Positions 1 to 8,927 are shown, counted from the stretch's first letter. The stretch: 64,000 nt of DNA from Thioalkalivibrio sp. ALMg11 (GCF_000377905.1 NZ_KB898871.1:97001-161000), one strand, 5' to 3'. Made by a program: numbers and translations. Notes: generated by a model not told the origin, from the sequence alone.

Positions 1-726
1 CTGCTTCAGGGTGTCCTGCCCCGCCAGGTTCACCGCCCGCTGGCGCATGTGCGATTCGATCTCCGCCACGAACGCCTTTTCCGACTCCGCCGGGCTGCCG
101 ACCAGGATCACCCGCGCCCCGTGGGCCGTGATCGCATGGTCCGCCAATGCCGCATACCGCTCCGGCAGCCAATTGCGCAGCGGATGACTGGCACAGGGGC
201 TGAAAACGATATTGAGCCGGCCAGGCTCCAGATGTTGCTCCGCGAACGCCCGGTCGCCATCGCCCAGCGGCATCTCCCAGCGCGGTTCCGCCGCCTCCAG
301 CCCAAGCGGCTCGAGGAAACTCGCCAGACAGTCGCGCACGTGCTGACGCGGCACCGCGTTGATGCGCCGGTTGACCACCAGACCATGCAGATCCTTGCTG
401 CGCGCCCGGTCATAGCCCACCCGGACCGACGCGGACACCAGCGCCGCGGCCAGACTGGCCCGCAGCGCCACCTGCATGTGCAACAGCGCATCGAAGCGCC
501 GCCCGCGCAGCTGGCGCCGCAACTCCCGATACCCCGCAAGCCCCGCCTTCTTGTCGAAGACGATGAACTCCACGCCGGGCAGATCGCCGGCCAGCTTGGC
601 CTCCAGCTTGCCGATGATCCAGGTGATGCGGACATCCGGCCGCTGACGCTGCAGGCTCAGCACCACCGGCACCACATGCGTCACGTCCCCGATCGCCGAC
701 AACCGCAGAATACACACCGACTTCAT
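1..726 (-). CDS. Glycosyltransferase family 9 (heptosyltransferase-like), 3' end outside window
   Basis: Reads inward from the window edge: 242 codons are visible without a stop, so the C-terminus is missing. The N-terminus MKSVCILRLSAIGDVTHVVP is the typical ADP-heptose:LPS heptosyltransferase start (Rossmann-type GT-B N-domain), and the motif CASHPLRNWLPERYAAL begins the C-terminal nucleotide-sugar-binding domain of GT9. The family adds heptose or a related sugar to the lipopolysaccharide inner core on the cytoplasmic face of the inner membrane. The start at 726 is preferred for family alignment and a G-rich purine stretch just upstream; an in-frame ATG at 771 is the alternative. It is divergent from the GT2 gene at 1067 in an LPS gene neighbourhood. 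Whether it is WaaC, WaaF or another GT9 cannot be settled from the partial sequence. Confidence 0.88.
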   Translation of the reverse strand, partial: MKSVCILRLSAIGDVTHVVPVVLSLQRQRPDVRITWIIGKLEAKLAGDLPGVEFIVFDKKAGLAGYRELRRQLRGRRFDALLHMQVALRASLAAALVSASVRVGYDRARSKDLHGLVVNRRINAVPRQHVRDCLASFLEPLGLEAAEPRWEMPLGDGDRAFAEQHLEPGRLNIVFSPCASHPLRNWLPERYAALADHAITAHGARVILVGSPAESEKAFVAEIESHMRQRAVNLAGQDTLKQ

Positions 727-963
727 CGCCCCGCCCCGCTCGTTTCGATGCAACACCAGACGCTCCGGCATTACCGTGCCCCGATCACCACAGACTCGTG
801 GCAAACGCGCGATTCTATCTGATGCGCGCGGCCAGAATAGGCCGCCCCCGAAGTATCGGCTATGGCGCACATCGCTCACCGAGGCCGAGAGCTGCGCCTT
901 GTTCTCCCGCTGCGTGCGCCGCTAGACTGCCCCACCGCCCCGGCGTTCCGCGACGCGAAGCTT

Positions 964-1000
964 CGCCGCAAGCGGACCCCGGGCTGGTCCGCTTGCGGCG
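964..1000. repeat. Perfect 15-bp inverted repeat with 7-nt loop
   Basis: The arms CGCCGCAAGCGGACC (964-978) and GGTCCGCTTGCGGCG (986-1000) are exact reverse complements around a 7-nt loop. No T-run follows on either strand. The element lies between the divergent GT9 and GT2 genes, so a terminator role is not expected from its position. It may be a transcript-stabilising hairpin, a protein-binding site or a REP-like unit. Confidence 0.7.
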
Positions 1001-1066
1001 ACTGGCAGCCGATATCATGGCATCGTTCGGAAAACGCCTGACGAGATGGTCCGACCCGAGAACCCT

Positions 1067-1972
1067 ATGACCAGCACCCCGCGCGTAAGCGTCGTGATCC
1101 CAACCTACCGACGTCCTGAACTGCTGCGGCGCTCCATCCGCAGCGTACTCGAGCAGACGTTTTCCAGCCTCGAGGTGGTTGTCGTCGATGACAACGGCGA
1201 AGGGCACCCGGAACAGAAGAGGACCCGGAAGGTTCTTGCGGAAGCCTTCGACGACCCGCGCATCCGGTACATCGTCAACGATGGCGAGGGGGGCGGCTCC
1301 GGGGCGCGGAACACCGGAATCCACCACGCCACAGGCTGTTACATCGCATTCCTGGATGACGACGAGGACTGGGAACCGGACAAACTGAAGAAACAGGTCG
1401 CCCTGCTGGATTCGGCGCCGTCTGACGTTGGCGTGATCGATTCCGGATTCCTCGATCACAAGGCGGACGGCCGCATCCGGACGGTACGCCCCAAGATGCA
1501 GGGATGGATCCTGGAAAGACTGCTGCGCAAGACCGGCGGCCGGGCGCCGAAGCTTTCAACGCTGCTTTGTCGCCGCGAAGTCTTCGACACCGCCGGTGCG
1601 TTTGACGCAAGCCTCCCTGCCCGTCAGGACTATGACCTCTACATCCGCATCGCCCGGCATTTCCGCTTCGAATCCGTGATGGAACCGCTTGCCAACAAGC
1701 GCTCGGACGCGGATCAGCGGATCACGGGGAACATCAACAATTTCATCGAGGGGTTCGAGGGGCTGTACCGGAAGATCGCGCCGGATCTCCGCACCCGCCC
1801 AAAGACCCACGCGATCTACCTGCTCAAGCAGGCCGAGGTCCTGGCGCTGGGCGGCCAGCAAAAGGCCGCCAGACAGAAATACCTCCAGGCGCTCCGGCTC
1901 TGGTGGTTCAACCCGCGCCTTGTCCCCTATGGGCTCAAGGTCCTGCGGAAACCGCAACCCACGAAAGACTGA
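1067..1972 (+). CDS. Family 2 glycosyltransferase (GT-A fold)
   Basis: 301-residue protein with the classical GT2 layout: VSVVIPTYRR near residue 7, the nucleotide-binding VVVVDDNG near 37, GSGARNTGI near 76, and an acidic metal/nucleotide-sugar motif FLDDDEDWEPDKL near 94. GT2 enzymes transfer a sugar from a nucleotide sugar to a lipid or oligosaccharide acceptor at the cytoplasmic membrane face. Placement among LPS core/O-antigen genes suggests core or O-antigen assembly. The ATG at 1067 is preferred to an in-frame GTG at 1046 because the family domain starts within a few residues of it; no strong ribosome site is visible for either. It converges with the kinase gene ending at 1977. The acceptor and sugar cannot be predicted. 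Confidence 0.9.
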   Translation: MTSTPRVSVVIPTYRRPELLRRSIRSVLEQTFSSLEVVVVDDNGEGHPEQKRTRKVLAEAFDDPRIRYIVNDGEGGGSGARNTGIHHATGCYIAFLDDDEDWEPDKLKKQVALLDSAPSDVGVIDSGFLDHKADGRIRTVRPKMQGWILERLLRKTGGRAPKLSTLLCRREVFDTAGAFDASLPARQDYDLYIRIARHFRFESVMEPLANKRSDADQRITGNINNFIEGFEGLYRKIAPDLRTRPKTHAIYLLKQAEVLALGGQQKAARQKYLQALRLWWFNPRLVPYGLKVLRKPQPTKD

Positions 1973-1976
1973 AGCG

Positions 1977-2723
1977 TCAGCGCTTCCGCCGGGAGCTCCC
2001 TCCGGCGCGCTCTTTCAACCGCGCCAGCAGCCTCCGCCTCGTGTGCTTCCACCATTGGGTCACACCCGTGAATCCGCGCGCGAGCTGGTAGGCCCAGGAA
2101 CTCGTTATCCGATCGGGAATGTATGCCAGAGCCGTCGGAGACGTGCTGGTAAAACGGATCAATTCCCGTCGCAGGCGCATGGTCCGGAACAACCGCGGGC
2201 GGCGGAGGGTGGCGTCGATGAACACCACCCCTTCATCGTCGATCAGGTAGTTCTTCGCATGCGGATCGTTTCGCGTATAGCCCATTTCGTGCAAGCGCAG
2301 CAGTTCGGGGGTCAGCAGGGCCGCATCATCGCGAGTCGCCTTCCGTCCCTCGGCGTATTCATACAGGAGAAACGAATCGGTCAGCATGCCCATTGCACGA
2401 CGCTCTCCGGCACACACCGGCTCCGGCGTCCTCAAGCCCAATTGCCGCAGTTGCACCATGCTCTCCATCTGGCGCACGGCCGAACTGGGCCGAAAAAACG
2501 ACATCAGTCGTTGCGAAAGGCGGCTATTACGGGCGTGCGGAACCTTCAGAACGTAGGTCTGCCCCTCGATTTCGACCAACCCGCTGTAGGTCTGCCCGTC
2601 ATTCTTGAACACCACCTTCTCGGCAATAGCCCCATCCACCACCGCCTGGAACAGGCGTTCCGTATCCGGCCGCCCCCCGGGACGGTGCACACGGTAGCCA
2701 CGATGAACACAATCTTCGGACAT
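1977..2723 (-). CDS. waaY: WaaY/RfaY-like LPS core heptose kinase
   Basis: 248 residues with a minimal protein-kinase-like fold: a candidate ATP-binding lysine in YVLKVPHAR (K60), the catalytic loop MGYTRNDPHAKNYL (D153, N158) and a metal-binding aspartate in VVFIDATLRRPR (D170). The HEMGYTRNDPHAKNYL context and size match the RfaY family, which phosphorylates heptose II of the LPS inner core. The C-terminus is very basic, fitting membrane or LPS association. It starts 6 bp after the stop of the upstream kinase-like gene on the same strand, so the two are probably co-transcribed. The WaaY assignment is by family resemblance; the exact phosphorylated residue is inferred. Confidence 0.8.
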   Translation of the reverse strand: MSEDCVHRGYRVHRPGGRPDTERLFQAVVDGAIAEKVVFKNDGQTYSGLVEIEGQTYVLKVPHARNSRLSQRLMSFFRPSSAVRQMESMVQLRQLGLRTPEPVCAGERRAMGMLTDSFLLYEYAEGRKATRDDAALLTPELLRLHEMGYTRNDPHAKNYLIDDEGVVFIDATLRRPRLFRTMRLRRELIRFTSTSPTALAYIPDRITSSWAYQLARGFTGVTQWWKHTRRRLLARLKERAGGSSRRKR

Positions 2724-2729
2724 GAGGTC

Positions 2730-3602
2730 TTAATGTGGCTCCAGTTTCCGGAAAAGGCGTCTGGCCTTCAGACGGCGGCCCTTGGTCAGGGATTTGAGCC
2801 CCTTCCTAAGCACACGGAAATCGTCCCAGACAGGCTGGTGCGAATAAAGCGAAGGCATGGGGCACCGCCGATGGAAGGCGTCTACATATTCCTTGATCGC
2901 AGACGGATTACGGAAGCCGAACAGCGCCTCGCCGGAATTCCAGACATCAAACTCGCATCCGGCTCCAACCGAAATCACCTCGTTGTCGATGATCACCGGC
3001 CCATCGTCGGTCACCACGATATTCGCCGGGGTAAGGTCCGGGTGGATCAGATGAACGTCCACTGCTTCCGGGAGACAAGCTCTTAGGCGATCGACAATCC
3101 CCTGGATAGTCGTCCCAGGCAGGACCCGCGGACCGACCAGCTCGAGCCTGGCCAGCAGGCTTTCGAGGTGCACATATCTCGGCGGCGCCCGCAGGTCCGG
3201 CGCGGCAATATTCCACAGCGCGGCCTGGCATTCGAGCACAACCTCGGACTGCTGCGCCGCCGGCAGCGACTTGCAGCTCGGCCCCTCAACCCACTCACAC
3301 ACGATCACGCCCCCCGTCCGGGCAATCAACCGAGGCACCGGGCCACCCCGGGCGTAAGCTGCCTCCAGAGCCTGTTCCGCCAACAGCGCGCCCTCTACGC
3401 TCTCGCATTCGGCGATTTTGAATGCATGCCCACTGGCCTCCGCACGGAGGGACAACCGACCGTGATAGTTGAGGATGAAGGCCGACGCCGGCCGGCTGCC
3501 CAACACGGCCTCGAGGACGCCCATCACGTCGCGCCCGTCCTCGAAACATTGACCGGGGGGAAGTTCACGCGGAGTCTTCGGTTTTCCGGGCCAGAGTCGC
3601 AT
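2730..3602 (-). CDS. Aminoglycoside-phosphotransferase/kinase-like protein in LPS locus
   Basis: 290 residues with kinase-fold catalytic motifs: HLIHPDLTPANIVV (H187, D189, N194) followed by PVIIDNEVIS (D206), the Brenner motif and DFG equivalent of APH/choline-kinase-like enzymes. The N-terminal lobe is divergent (FILNYHGRLSLRAEASGHAFKIAE, with K62 as a possible ATP lysine). The substrate is unknown; its neighbours suggest a sugar or lipid in LPS biosynthesis. It lies 6 bp upstream of the WaaY-like gene, giving two successive kinases. The start at 3602 (MRLWPGKPK) is chosen arbitrarily over an in-frame ATG at 3653; neither has a convincing ribosome site. Confidence 0.75.
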   Translation of the reverse strand: MRLWPGKPKTPRELPPGQCFEDGRDVMGVLEAVLGSRPASAFILNYHGRLSLRAEASGHAFKIAECESVEGALLAEQALEAAYARGGPVPRLIARTGGVIVCEWVEGPSCKSLPAAQQSEVVLECQAALWNIAAPDLRAPPRYVHLESLLARLELVGPRVLPGTTIQGIVDRLRACLPEAVDVHLIHPDLTPANIVVTDDGPVIIDNEVISVGAGCEFDVWNSGEALFGFRNPSAIKEYVDAFHRRCPMPSLYSHQPVWDDFRVLRKGLKSLTKGRRLKARRLFRKLEPH

Positions 3603-3653
3603 GATCAATAGCAAGCACCGTGTGTCGCAACGAGAGAGTTCCCCGATCCCCAT

Positions 3654-4048
3654 CCAATCATAGCGACATGTGGACTGGGGCCGTATCCGGCAACCTCAAC
3701 GGGAAAGGCCGTGCGAACCGGGTGTGGTGCATGCCACGCGCAGGAACCGCGCCATCGCATGGAGCCCTCCTGCCGACACCGGTCCGGCGCTGCAAAGTAG
3801 AGCTTTCGTCCGCGCGACGCAACGGCCGGCCCGCGGCACATTGGTGTGGGGCATACTCCCCTCGCCCGGTACCCGGCGCCGTTCCCAGGCAATGGCCTGC
3901 GTGGCAGACTCTCTGCGCGCTGTGCGCCTCTGCCACGTCGAGCCACAGGAACGGGCTTGGCAACCGGGCCTTCATGGTGGAATGGCACCGGGCCCACGGC
4001 CGCCCGCAACCTCCAATCATCATCCAGAACCACGCCGAGCCTGCCACA
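3654..4048. other. Divergent intergenic region without recognisable gene
   Basis: About 395 bp between the divergent kinase-like gene and the O-antigen ligase gene. Open frames cross it, including an N-terminal extension of the ligase frame from 3620, but these translations are low-complexity and lack family features. Promoters for both flanking units are expected here; none could be assigned with confidence by eye. Confidence 0.5.
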
Positions 4049-5410
4049 ATGTCCAATCCCGATACTCACCCGCCCCTCTGGATTTCCCGTATTGTTCACG
4101 CCCTCGGGGTCACCGGGCTGGTCATGCTGCTCTTGGGCACGGGCTTTTCCAAGGCGGCACAAAATGCCGGCATGGCATTCACGCTGCTCGCATTCCTGGC
4201 CGGGACCTGGGTTCACCGACATCAATGGTGGCCGCGCCTGAAGGCTGACTGGGTGATTCGATGGACCGCGGTCTGGATCCTCTATGTAATTGGCCTGGCC
4301 ATCATAATGGCGCAGGTCTACCCGGAAATCGCCGAACGACACTACGAGTATGCCTGGAAGCTCTCGCGGTTCTTCCTGATCGGGTTAGTGGCCTGGTGGG
4401 TTGCGATGGCATTCCGGAACGCGATCACTGGGTACTTCCTGATGCTTGCCGGATTCGTGCTCGGCGCGCTGCTGTTTCACCACGCGCAGGGCTGGCCCTG
4501 GGGCCTTGCCGGAGCGCGGGTGGACCTGTGGGAGGGGCGCCAGTTCTACACCCTGTTCAGCGCCTCGGTACTCGCCGTCACGCTGATCCTGACCCGGGAC
4601 ATCTGGGGTCCGCGGCACGACCGCTGGTTCTGGTTCCGCGGCGCCATGTGGGCGACCACTGTACTGGTGGCGGCCAACGGCCTGCTGGTGTCGCAGTCCC
4701 GCGGCGGGCTTCTGGGGCTTGCGGTCGGACTGGTCCTCGCCAGCGCTGCCCTAGGTTACCGCCAGCTGCGCGTGGATGCCGCCCGATCCCACTCGAGCCG
4801 AAGTCAATGGCTTGTGATGACCATCGCTGTCGCGTTCCTGGCATTCATCCTCTGGCTGGGCTGGCAGGCGAACAGTGATCGCATCGGTCACGACGTTGCG
4901 GTGATCGCCGAGACCATCGAATCCGGCGACATCCAGCGCAGCAGCATGGGGGTCCGCCTGGGACAATGGATGCATGGAATGGAACTGTTCCGGGAGCGGC
5001 CCTGGTTCGGCTGGGGCCCGGGAGCCGGAGAGCAATTGCAGGAGCTCGCGGCGCTTCCGGAGCGGTATCAAGCGGGCGGCATCCACTTTCACAGCGCACC
5101 CCTTGACCTGCTCTTGTGGACCGGGATCGTCGGGTTGGTGATCGCAACCCTGCTGTTCGCCAGCCTTGCACTCGGCCTCTGGCGGCTGTTCCTGCGGGGC
5201 GGCCCCGAGGCGCGCTTGGCACTGGCCGCCCTGACCGTAATGGCGATGGCGTTCATCGCCAGCATCACCCAGACCTACCTGACCTCGCAGGTCAGCTGGT
5301 ACTACCTCGCGGCCTTCCTCGGGCCCGCCCATGCGCTGCTGCTGAAGCGCAGCGCGACCGGGTCGGGAATGGCCGCGGCGCGGCGCGAGGGTTCCGGGGC
5401 CGGCGGGTGA
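4049..5410 (+). CDS. waaL: O-antigen ligase / Wzy-type polymerase family membrane protein
   Basis: 453 residues, with about ten hydrophobic segments and a large periplasmic loop before the last ones. The motif NGLLVSQSRGGLLGLAVGL is the conserved SRGG segment of the Wzy_C/WaaL superfamily, and the loop carries the arginine- and histidine-bearing RERPWFGWGPG and GIHFHSAPLDLLL stretches expected around the catalytic region (H in HFHSAPL). WaaL joins undecaprenyl-linked O-antigen to lipid A-core in the periplasm. ATG 4049 is chosen because it precedes the first transmembrane helix; the open frame runs back to 3620 without family character. The stop overlaps the next gene in GTGA. A Wzy polymerase role cannot be excluded. 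Confidence 0.82.
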   Translation: MSNPDTHPPLWISRIVHALGVTGLVMLLLGTGFSKAAQNAGMAFTLLAFLAGTWVHRHQWWPRLKADWVIRWTAVWILYVIGLAIIMAQVYPEIAERHYEYAWKLSRFFLIGLVAWWVAMAFRNAITGYFLMLAGFVLGALLFHHAQGWPWGLAGARVDLWEGRQFYTLFSASVLAVTLILTRDIWGPRHDRWFWFRGAMWATTVLVAANGLLVSQSRGGLLGLAVGLVLASAALGYRQLRVDAARSHSSRSQWLVMTIAVAFLAFILWLGWQANSDRIGHDVAVIAETIESGDIQRSSMGVRLGQWMHGMELFRERPWFGWGPGAGEQLQELAALPERYQAGGIHFHSAPLDLLLWTGIVGLVIATLLFASLALGLWRLFLRGGPEARLALAALTVMAMAFIASITQTYLTSQVSWYYLAAFLGPAHALLLKRSATGSGMAAARREGSGAGG

Positions 5411-6522
5411 AGAGGATCGCCTTCATCATCGACTCGCTGACGGGCGGCGGGGCGGAACGCTCGGTGGTAACCCTGGCCACCGAGATGGCCCGGCGCGGAC
5501 TCGAGACCTGCATCGTCACTCTCGGCGACGAGTCCGCCTACACCCTGGACCCGGCGATCCGCCACCTCCCATTGATTGGGAATGGAGAGCGGATGCCGGG
5601 CAACCGGACCTTGGCGCGGCGCCTGCGGGCGAGAATGGCGCAGCTGGAACAGGAGGCCCCATTCGACCTGGTTGCCGCGAACCTTCTCCATAGCAGCGAA
5701 GTGGTCAAACGCGCCGGCATACCGGGCTCATACCACTGCATACACAACCCGCTGGGTCACCAGATCCAACGTACCCGTCACGTCCTCGTGCTCCCATGGT
5801 GGCGCCGGCATGTCCGCAGGCTTTACAACGGAGAACACCTGCTACCGGTATCCAGGGGGGTTGGCGAGAACCTCGAACTCGATATAGGGGTGCGGCCGGC
5901 GTCCATGAAGACGATCTCCAACGGATTCGACCTCGAAGGGTCCCGGAAGCTCGCGCTGGCGCCCCAACCGGATGCGGATGGCCTGCGCCCATTCGTTCTG
6001 CATGTCGGGCATTTCAAACGCCAGAAACGGATCGACCGTCTGCTCGAGGCTTGGGCCCGGCTCGATGTCGAACACCGTCTCGTGCTGCTCGGCACCGGAT
6101 CGCGGCGCAAGACCCGGCAGCTGCGCGAACAGGCAGAACGCCTGGGCATTGCCGATTCGGTGGTGTTTCCGGGGTTTCAAGAAAACGTCTACGCGTGGAT
6201 GGCCCGGGCGGACCTGCTGGTGCTGGCCTCCGACTTCGAGGGATTCGGGCGCGTCATTGTCGAGGCGCTGGCCACCGGCACTCCGGTCGTCAGTACCGAC
6301 TGCCCATCCGGCCCATCCGACATTCTGACCGGCCCCCTGGCGCGTTATCTGGCTCCACTCGACGACCCCACCGCACTTGCCGAGCGAATGGGCGACGCGC
6401 TGGCGAACCCGCCCGCCATCGACGATACGGTGGTGCGCCCCTTCGCCATCGAGAGGGTAGCGGACCAGTACCTGGCGCTGCCGAGCCGAGCGCAGATGAC
6501 CGCGGATAGGGAGGAAGTCTAG
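5407..6522 (+). CDS. GT4-family glycosyltransferase
   Basis: 371-residue GT-B enzyme. The N-terminal domain opens with RIAFIIDSLTGGGAERSVVTLA, the GGAER motif typical of GT4 enzymes of surface-polysaccharide loci. The C-terminal domain has FVLHVGHFKRQKRIDRLLEA, the VVFPGFQENVYAWMARADLLVLASDFEGFGRV region and the E-x7-E-type donor motif (EGFGRVIVEALATGTPVV). These retaining enzymes use UDP- or GDP-sugars. The GTG start at 5407 overlaps the waaL stop (GTGA), indicating translational coupling and so a shared role in O-antigen or core assembly. The sugar and acceptor are not predictable. Confidence 0.9.
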   Translation: MKRIAFIIDSLTGGGAERSVVTLATEMARRGLETCIVTLGDESAYTLDPAIRHLPLIGNGERMPGNRTLARRLRARMAQLEQEAPFDLVAANLLHSSEVVKRAGIPGSYHCIHNPLGHQIQRTRHVLVLPWWRRHVRRLYNGEHLLPVSRGVGENLELDIGVRPASMKTISNGFDLEGSRKLALAPQPDADGLRPFVLHVGHFKRQKRIDRLLEAWARLDVEHRLVLLGTGSRRKTRQLREQAERLGIADSVVFPGFQENVYAWMARADLLVLASDFEGFGRVIVEALATGTPVVSTDCPSGPSDILTGPLARYLAPLDDPTALAERMGDALANPPAIDDTVVRPFAIERVADQYLALPSRAQMTADREEV

Positions 6523-6526
6523 GGTG

Positions 6527-7642
6527 ATGGATATGGCACTCGGCACCGACCGGTCCCCGCCGGTCATCCTTTACATACCGGTCAGCGGTCCTCACGGGGC
6601 CGGCGAGTACTATCGCGCCCTCACCATTGCCCAGGCATGCCGCGCGAGTCACCCGGACTGGGATCTGCATGTCTGCGTCAGCCACGATGCGGACGTCGAA
6701 AAACCCGCGGGGCTCGGCTACCACACCCTGCAGGGCTCCCCCACACGCGACACTGACGGCATCGAACGGATCCTGCGCGAGGTCCGCCCGGACCTAGTGA
6801 TCTTCGACAGCACGCTGCGCCAACGCCAGTTGAAGCTTTGCCGCCAACTTGGCATCAACAAGGTGGTCTACATCAGTTCACGGCCTTCGAGCAGGCGCCG
6901 GGGTTTCGGCCTGCGAAAACTGCGTGCCCTGGACGAGCACTGGATGATCGCGCCCCCCGGGGAGCAGCAACTGACACGCCGGGAGCGGCTGCTCGCCCGG
7001 ATCAACCCGCGGCTCCAGATCCGGTTCCTGTCGACCCTGCTGAACCCCGGTGCGCCCGAACGGGAACTGCCGATCGCGGACCGGGCAGACTTCCCGCATG
7101 ACGGTTATGTCCTGTTTGTCTCGGGCGGTGGCGGTGGCGCCGTCAATGGTGAGCCCATCGACCGCACGTTCCAGCAGGCCGCGCGCCGCTTCCACGCTGC
7201 CACCGGCCACCCCACCCTGCTGGTGGCCGGCCCACTCAGTTCGGTCCCGCTGGAATCCGACGACCTGCGGCTCGAGGTGCGCTCTGTACCACCCGGCGAT
7301 CTCGTGACAATGATCGACCGGGCGACCCTGGTCGTCAGCGGCGGGGGCAGTCTGGTGCAGCAGACCCTGGCGCAGGGCCGCCCGCTGCTCGCGGTGCCCG
7401 CCGGCGGCAGCGACCAGCCGGCTCGGCTCGCAAGGCTTGCACGGGAAAACGTACTGGAAACATGCGGGACCGCCCCCAAACCGATGGCGAACCGGACAGC
7501 AGCGCTACTGCAGGACCGGCAAGCTCGGAACAGATTGATCACCCACGCCCGGGAACACGGTTTTCGCAATGACATGCCGGAAGTGGTTTCGGCGATCCGG
7601 CAACTCCTTGCGGACGGCGACGTGCACTACGGCAGAGTGTGA
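6527..7642 (+). CDS. MurG/GT28-like GT-B glycosyltransferase
   Basis: 371 residues from ATG 6527, with a purine-rich GGAGGAAG 9-10 nt upstream; GTG 6524 is also possible. The N-terminus VILYIPVSGPHGAGEYYRALTIA resembles the glycine-rich acceptor loop of GT28/MurG-like proteins, and the C-terminal half has YVLFVSGGGGGA and LVVSGGGSLVQQTLAQGRPLLAVP followed by a Q/D-rich stretch, the UDP-sugar-binding signature of GT28 C-domains. It begins immediately after the GT4 stop and closes the waaL-led unit. Likely another surface-polysaccharide glycosyltransferase, or a nucleotide-sugar hydrolase of the PseG type; the former is preferred. Confidence 0.75.
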   Translation: MDMALGTDRSPPVILYIPVSGPHGAGEYYRALTIAQACRASHPDWDLHVCVSHDADVEKPAGLGYHTLQGSPTRDTDGIERILREVRPDLVIFDSTLRQRQLKLCRQLGINKVVYISSRPSSRRRGFGLRKLRALDEHWMIAPPGEQQLTRRERLLARINPRLQIRFLSTLLNPGAPERELPIADRADFPHDGYVLFVSGGGGGAVNGEPIDRTFQQAARRFHAATGHPTLLVAGPLSSVPLESDDLRLEVRSVPPGDLVTMIDRATLVVSGGGSLVQQTLAQGRPLLAVPAGGSDQPARLARLARENVLETCGTAPKPMANRTAALLQDRQARNRLITHAREHGFRNDMPEVVSAIRQLLADGDVHYGRV

Positions 7643-7727
7643 CGCGCGAAGTCTCCCGGCGGGGAACCGGATACTCCAGCCCGCCTATGGCAGGCGACCG
7701 GAACGCGGATATTGAGACATCGGGGAA

Positions 7728-7955
7728 TCAGCCCTCAGCGTCCTTGAGAATGAACTGGGTACCGCAGTAGGGGCACAGGAAGCGGCCGTCGGGGGTCTCG
7801 TCGATCGGCAGGAAGACGCGCGGATGCGAGGACCACAGCGCCATCTTCGGCGTGGGGCAGTGCAGCGGCAGGTCCTTGCGCGTGACCGTGATTTCGGTCT
7901 GCGCGTTGGCGGTCGGGTACTGATCCTGGTGGTGGGCGGTATCGGGGTTCACCAT
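7728..7955 (-). CDS. Zinc-finger protein of the zf-CHCC family
   Basis: 75 residues. The C-terminal half shows the C-H-C-C ligand pattern: HCPTPKMALWSSHPRVFLPI followed by GRFLCPYCGTQF. The family is related to a small accessory subunit of mitochondrial complex I (NDUFS6), but the free-standing bacterial versions are uncharacterised. The gene lies 39 bp downstream of ilvE on the same strand and so is probably the last gene of a glnE-ilvE-zinc-finger transcript. A structural zinc-binding role is inferred; no enzymatic motif is visible. Confidence 0.85.
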   Translation of the reverse strand: MVNPDTAHHQDQYPTANAQTEITVTRKDLPLHCPTPKMALWSSHPRVFLPIDETPDGRFLCPYCGTQFILKDAEG

Positions 7956-7994
7956 GGTTTTTCTCGCATCCGGTTGACGGAAAGTTCGGGCGCC

Positions 7995-8915
7995 TCAGAC
8001 GAAGGTCAGCCAGCCCTCGTGGCGGCTGTCCCGGCCCTGCACCACATCGAAGTAGCGCGACTGCAGGCGCTCGGTGATGGGGCCGCGGGTGCCGGTGCCG
8101 ATCGGGCGATCGTCGACCTCACGGATCGGGGTCACCTCAGCGGCGGTACCGGTGAAGAAGGCCTCGTCGGCGATGTACACCTCGTCGCGCGTGATGCGCT
8201 TCTCGATGACCTCCAGCCCCTCCTCGTGCGCCAGGTCGATGACCGTGCGGCGGGTGATACCGTCCAGCGCAGAGGTCAGGTCCGGCGTGCACAGCATGCC
8301 GTCACGCACGATAAAGATGTTCTCGCCGCTGCCCTCGGCCACGTAGCCCTCGGTATCCAGCAGCATGGCCTCGTCGTAGCCGCAGCGGGTGGCCTCCTGC
8401 AGGGCCATCATGGAGTTCATGTAGTTGCCGTTGGCCTTGGCCTTGCACATGGTCACGTTGACGTGGTGCCGGCTGAAGGAGGAGGTGCGAATGCGAATCC
8501 CCTTCTCGATGCCCTCGTCGCCCAGATAGCTGCCCCAGTGCCAGGCCGCAACCATCGCATGCACCAGGAGATTGTCGGCGCGCAGGCCCATGCCTTCGGA
8601 ACCGAGGAAGCACATCGGACGCAAGTAGGCGCTTTCCAGCCCGTTGTCGCGTACAGACGCGATCTGGGCATCGTTCAGCACCTCGGCGGTATAGGGGATG
8701 GTCATGCCGAGGATCTTGGCCGAGTTGAACAGCCGTCGGGTATGGTCCTGCAGGCGGAAGATCGCGGGGCCGCGCTCGGTCTTGTACGCGCGCACACCCT
8801 CGAACACCCCCATGCCGTAATGCAGCGTGTGGGTGAGCACGTGGGTCTTCGCCTCGCGCCAGGGCACCATCTGCCCGTCCAGCCAGATCACCCCGTCGCG
8901 GTCGGCCATCGACAT
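7995..8915 (-). CDS. ilvE: Branched-chain amino acid aminotransferase
   Basis: 306 residues, the usual length for class IV PLP aminotransferases of the IlvE type. N-terminal DGVIWLDGQMVPWREAKTHV and the HYGMGVFEGVRAY segment are diagnostic; the PLP lysine lies in VTMCKAKANGNYMNS, and EGSGENIFIVRDG plus the late motif FFTGTAAEVTPIREVD are conserved in BCAT. It catalyses the last step of valine, leucine and isoleucine synthesis in the cytoplasm. The window also carries ilvD (39651-41504), but the two are not linked. It starts 12 bp after glnE, indicating co-transcription with nitrogen-regulatory glnE. Confidence 0.97.
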   Translation of the reverse strand: MSMADRDGVIWLDGQMVPWREAKTHVLTHTLHYGMGVFEGVRAYKTERGPAIFRLQDHTRRLFNSAKILGMTIPYTAEVLNDAQIASVRDNGLESAYLRPMCFLGSEGMGLRADNLLVHAMVAAWHWGSYLGDEGIEKGIRIRTSSFSRHHVNVTMCKAKANGNYMNSMMALQEATRCGYDEAMLLDTEGYVAEGSGENIFIVRDGMLCTPDLTSALDGITRRTVIDLAHEEGLEVIEKRITRDEVYIADEAFFTGTAAEVTPIREVDDRPIGTGTRGPITERLQSRYFDVVQGRDSRHEGWLTFV

Positions 8916-8927
8916 CGTCTAGTTCCT

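Noticed and set aside
3620-4048. N-terminal extension of the O-antigen ligase frame
   Set aside because: The extension has no transmembrane or family character; the ligase fold starts at ATG 4049.
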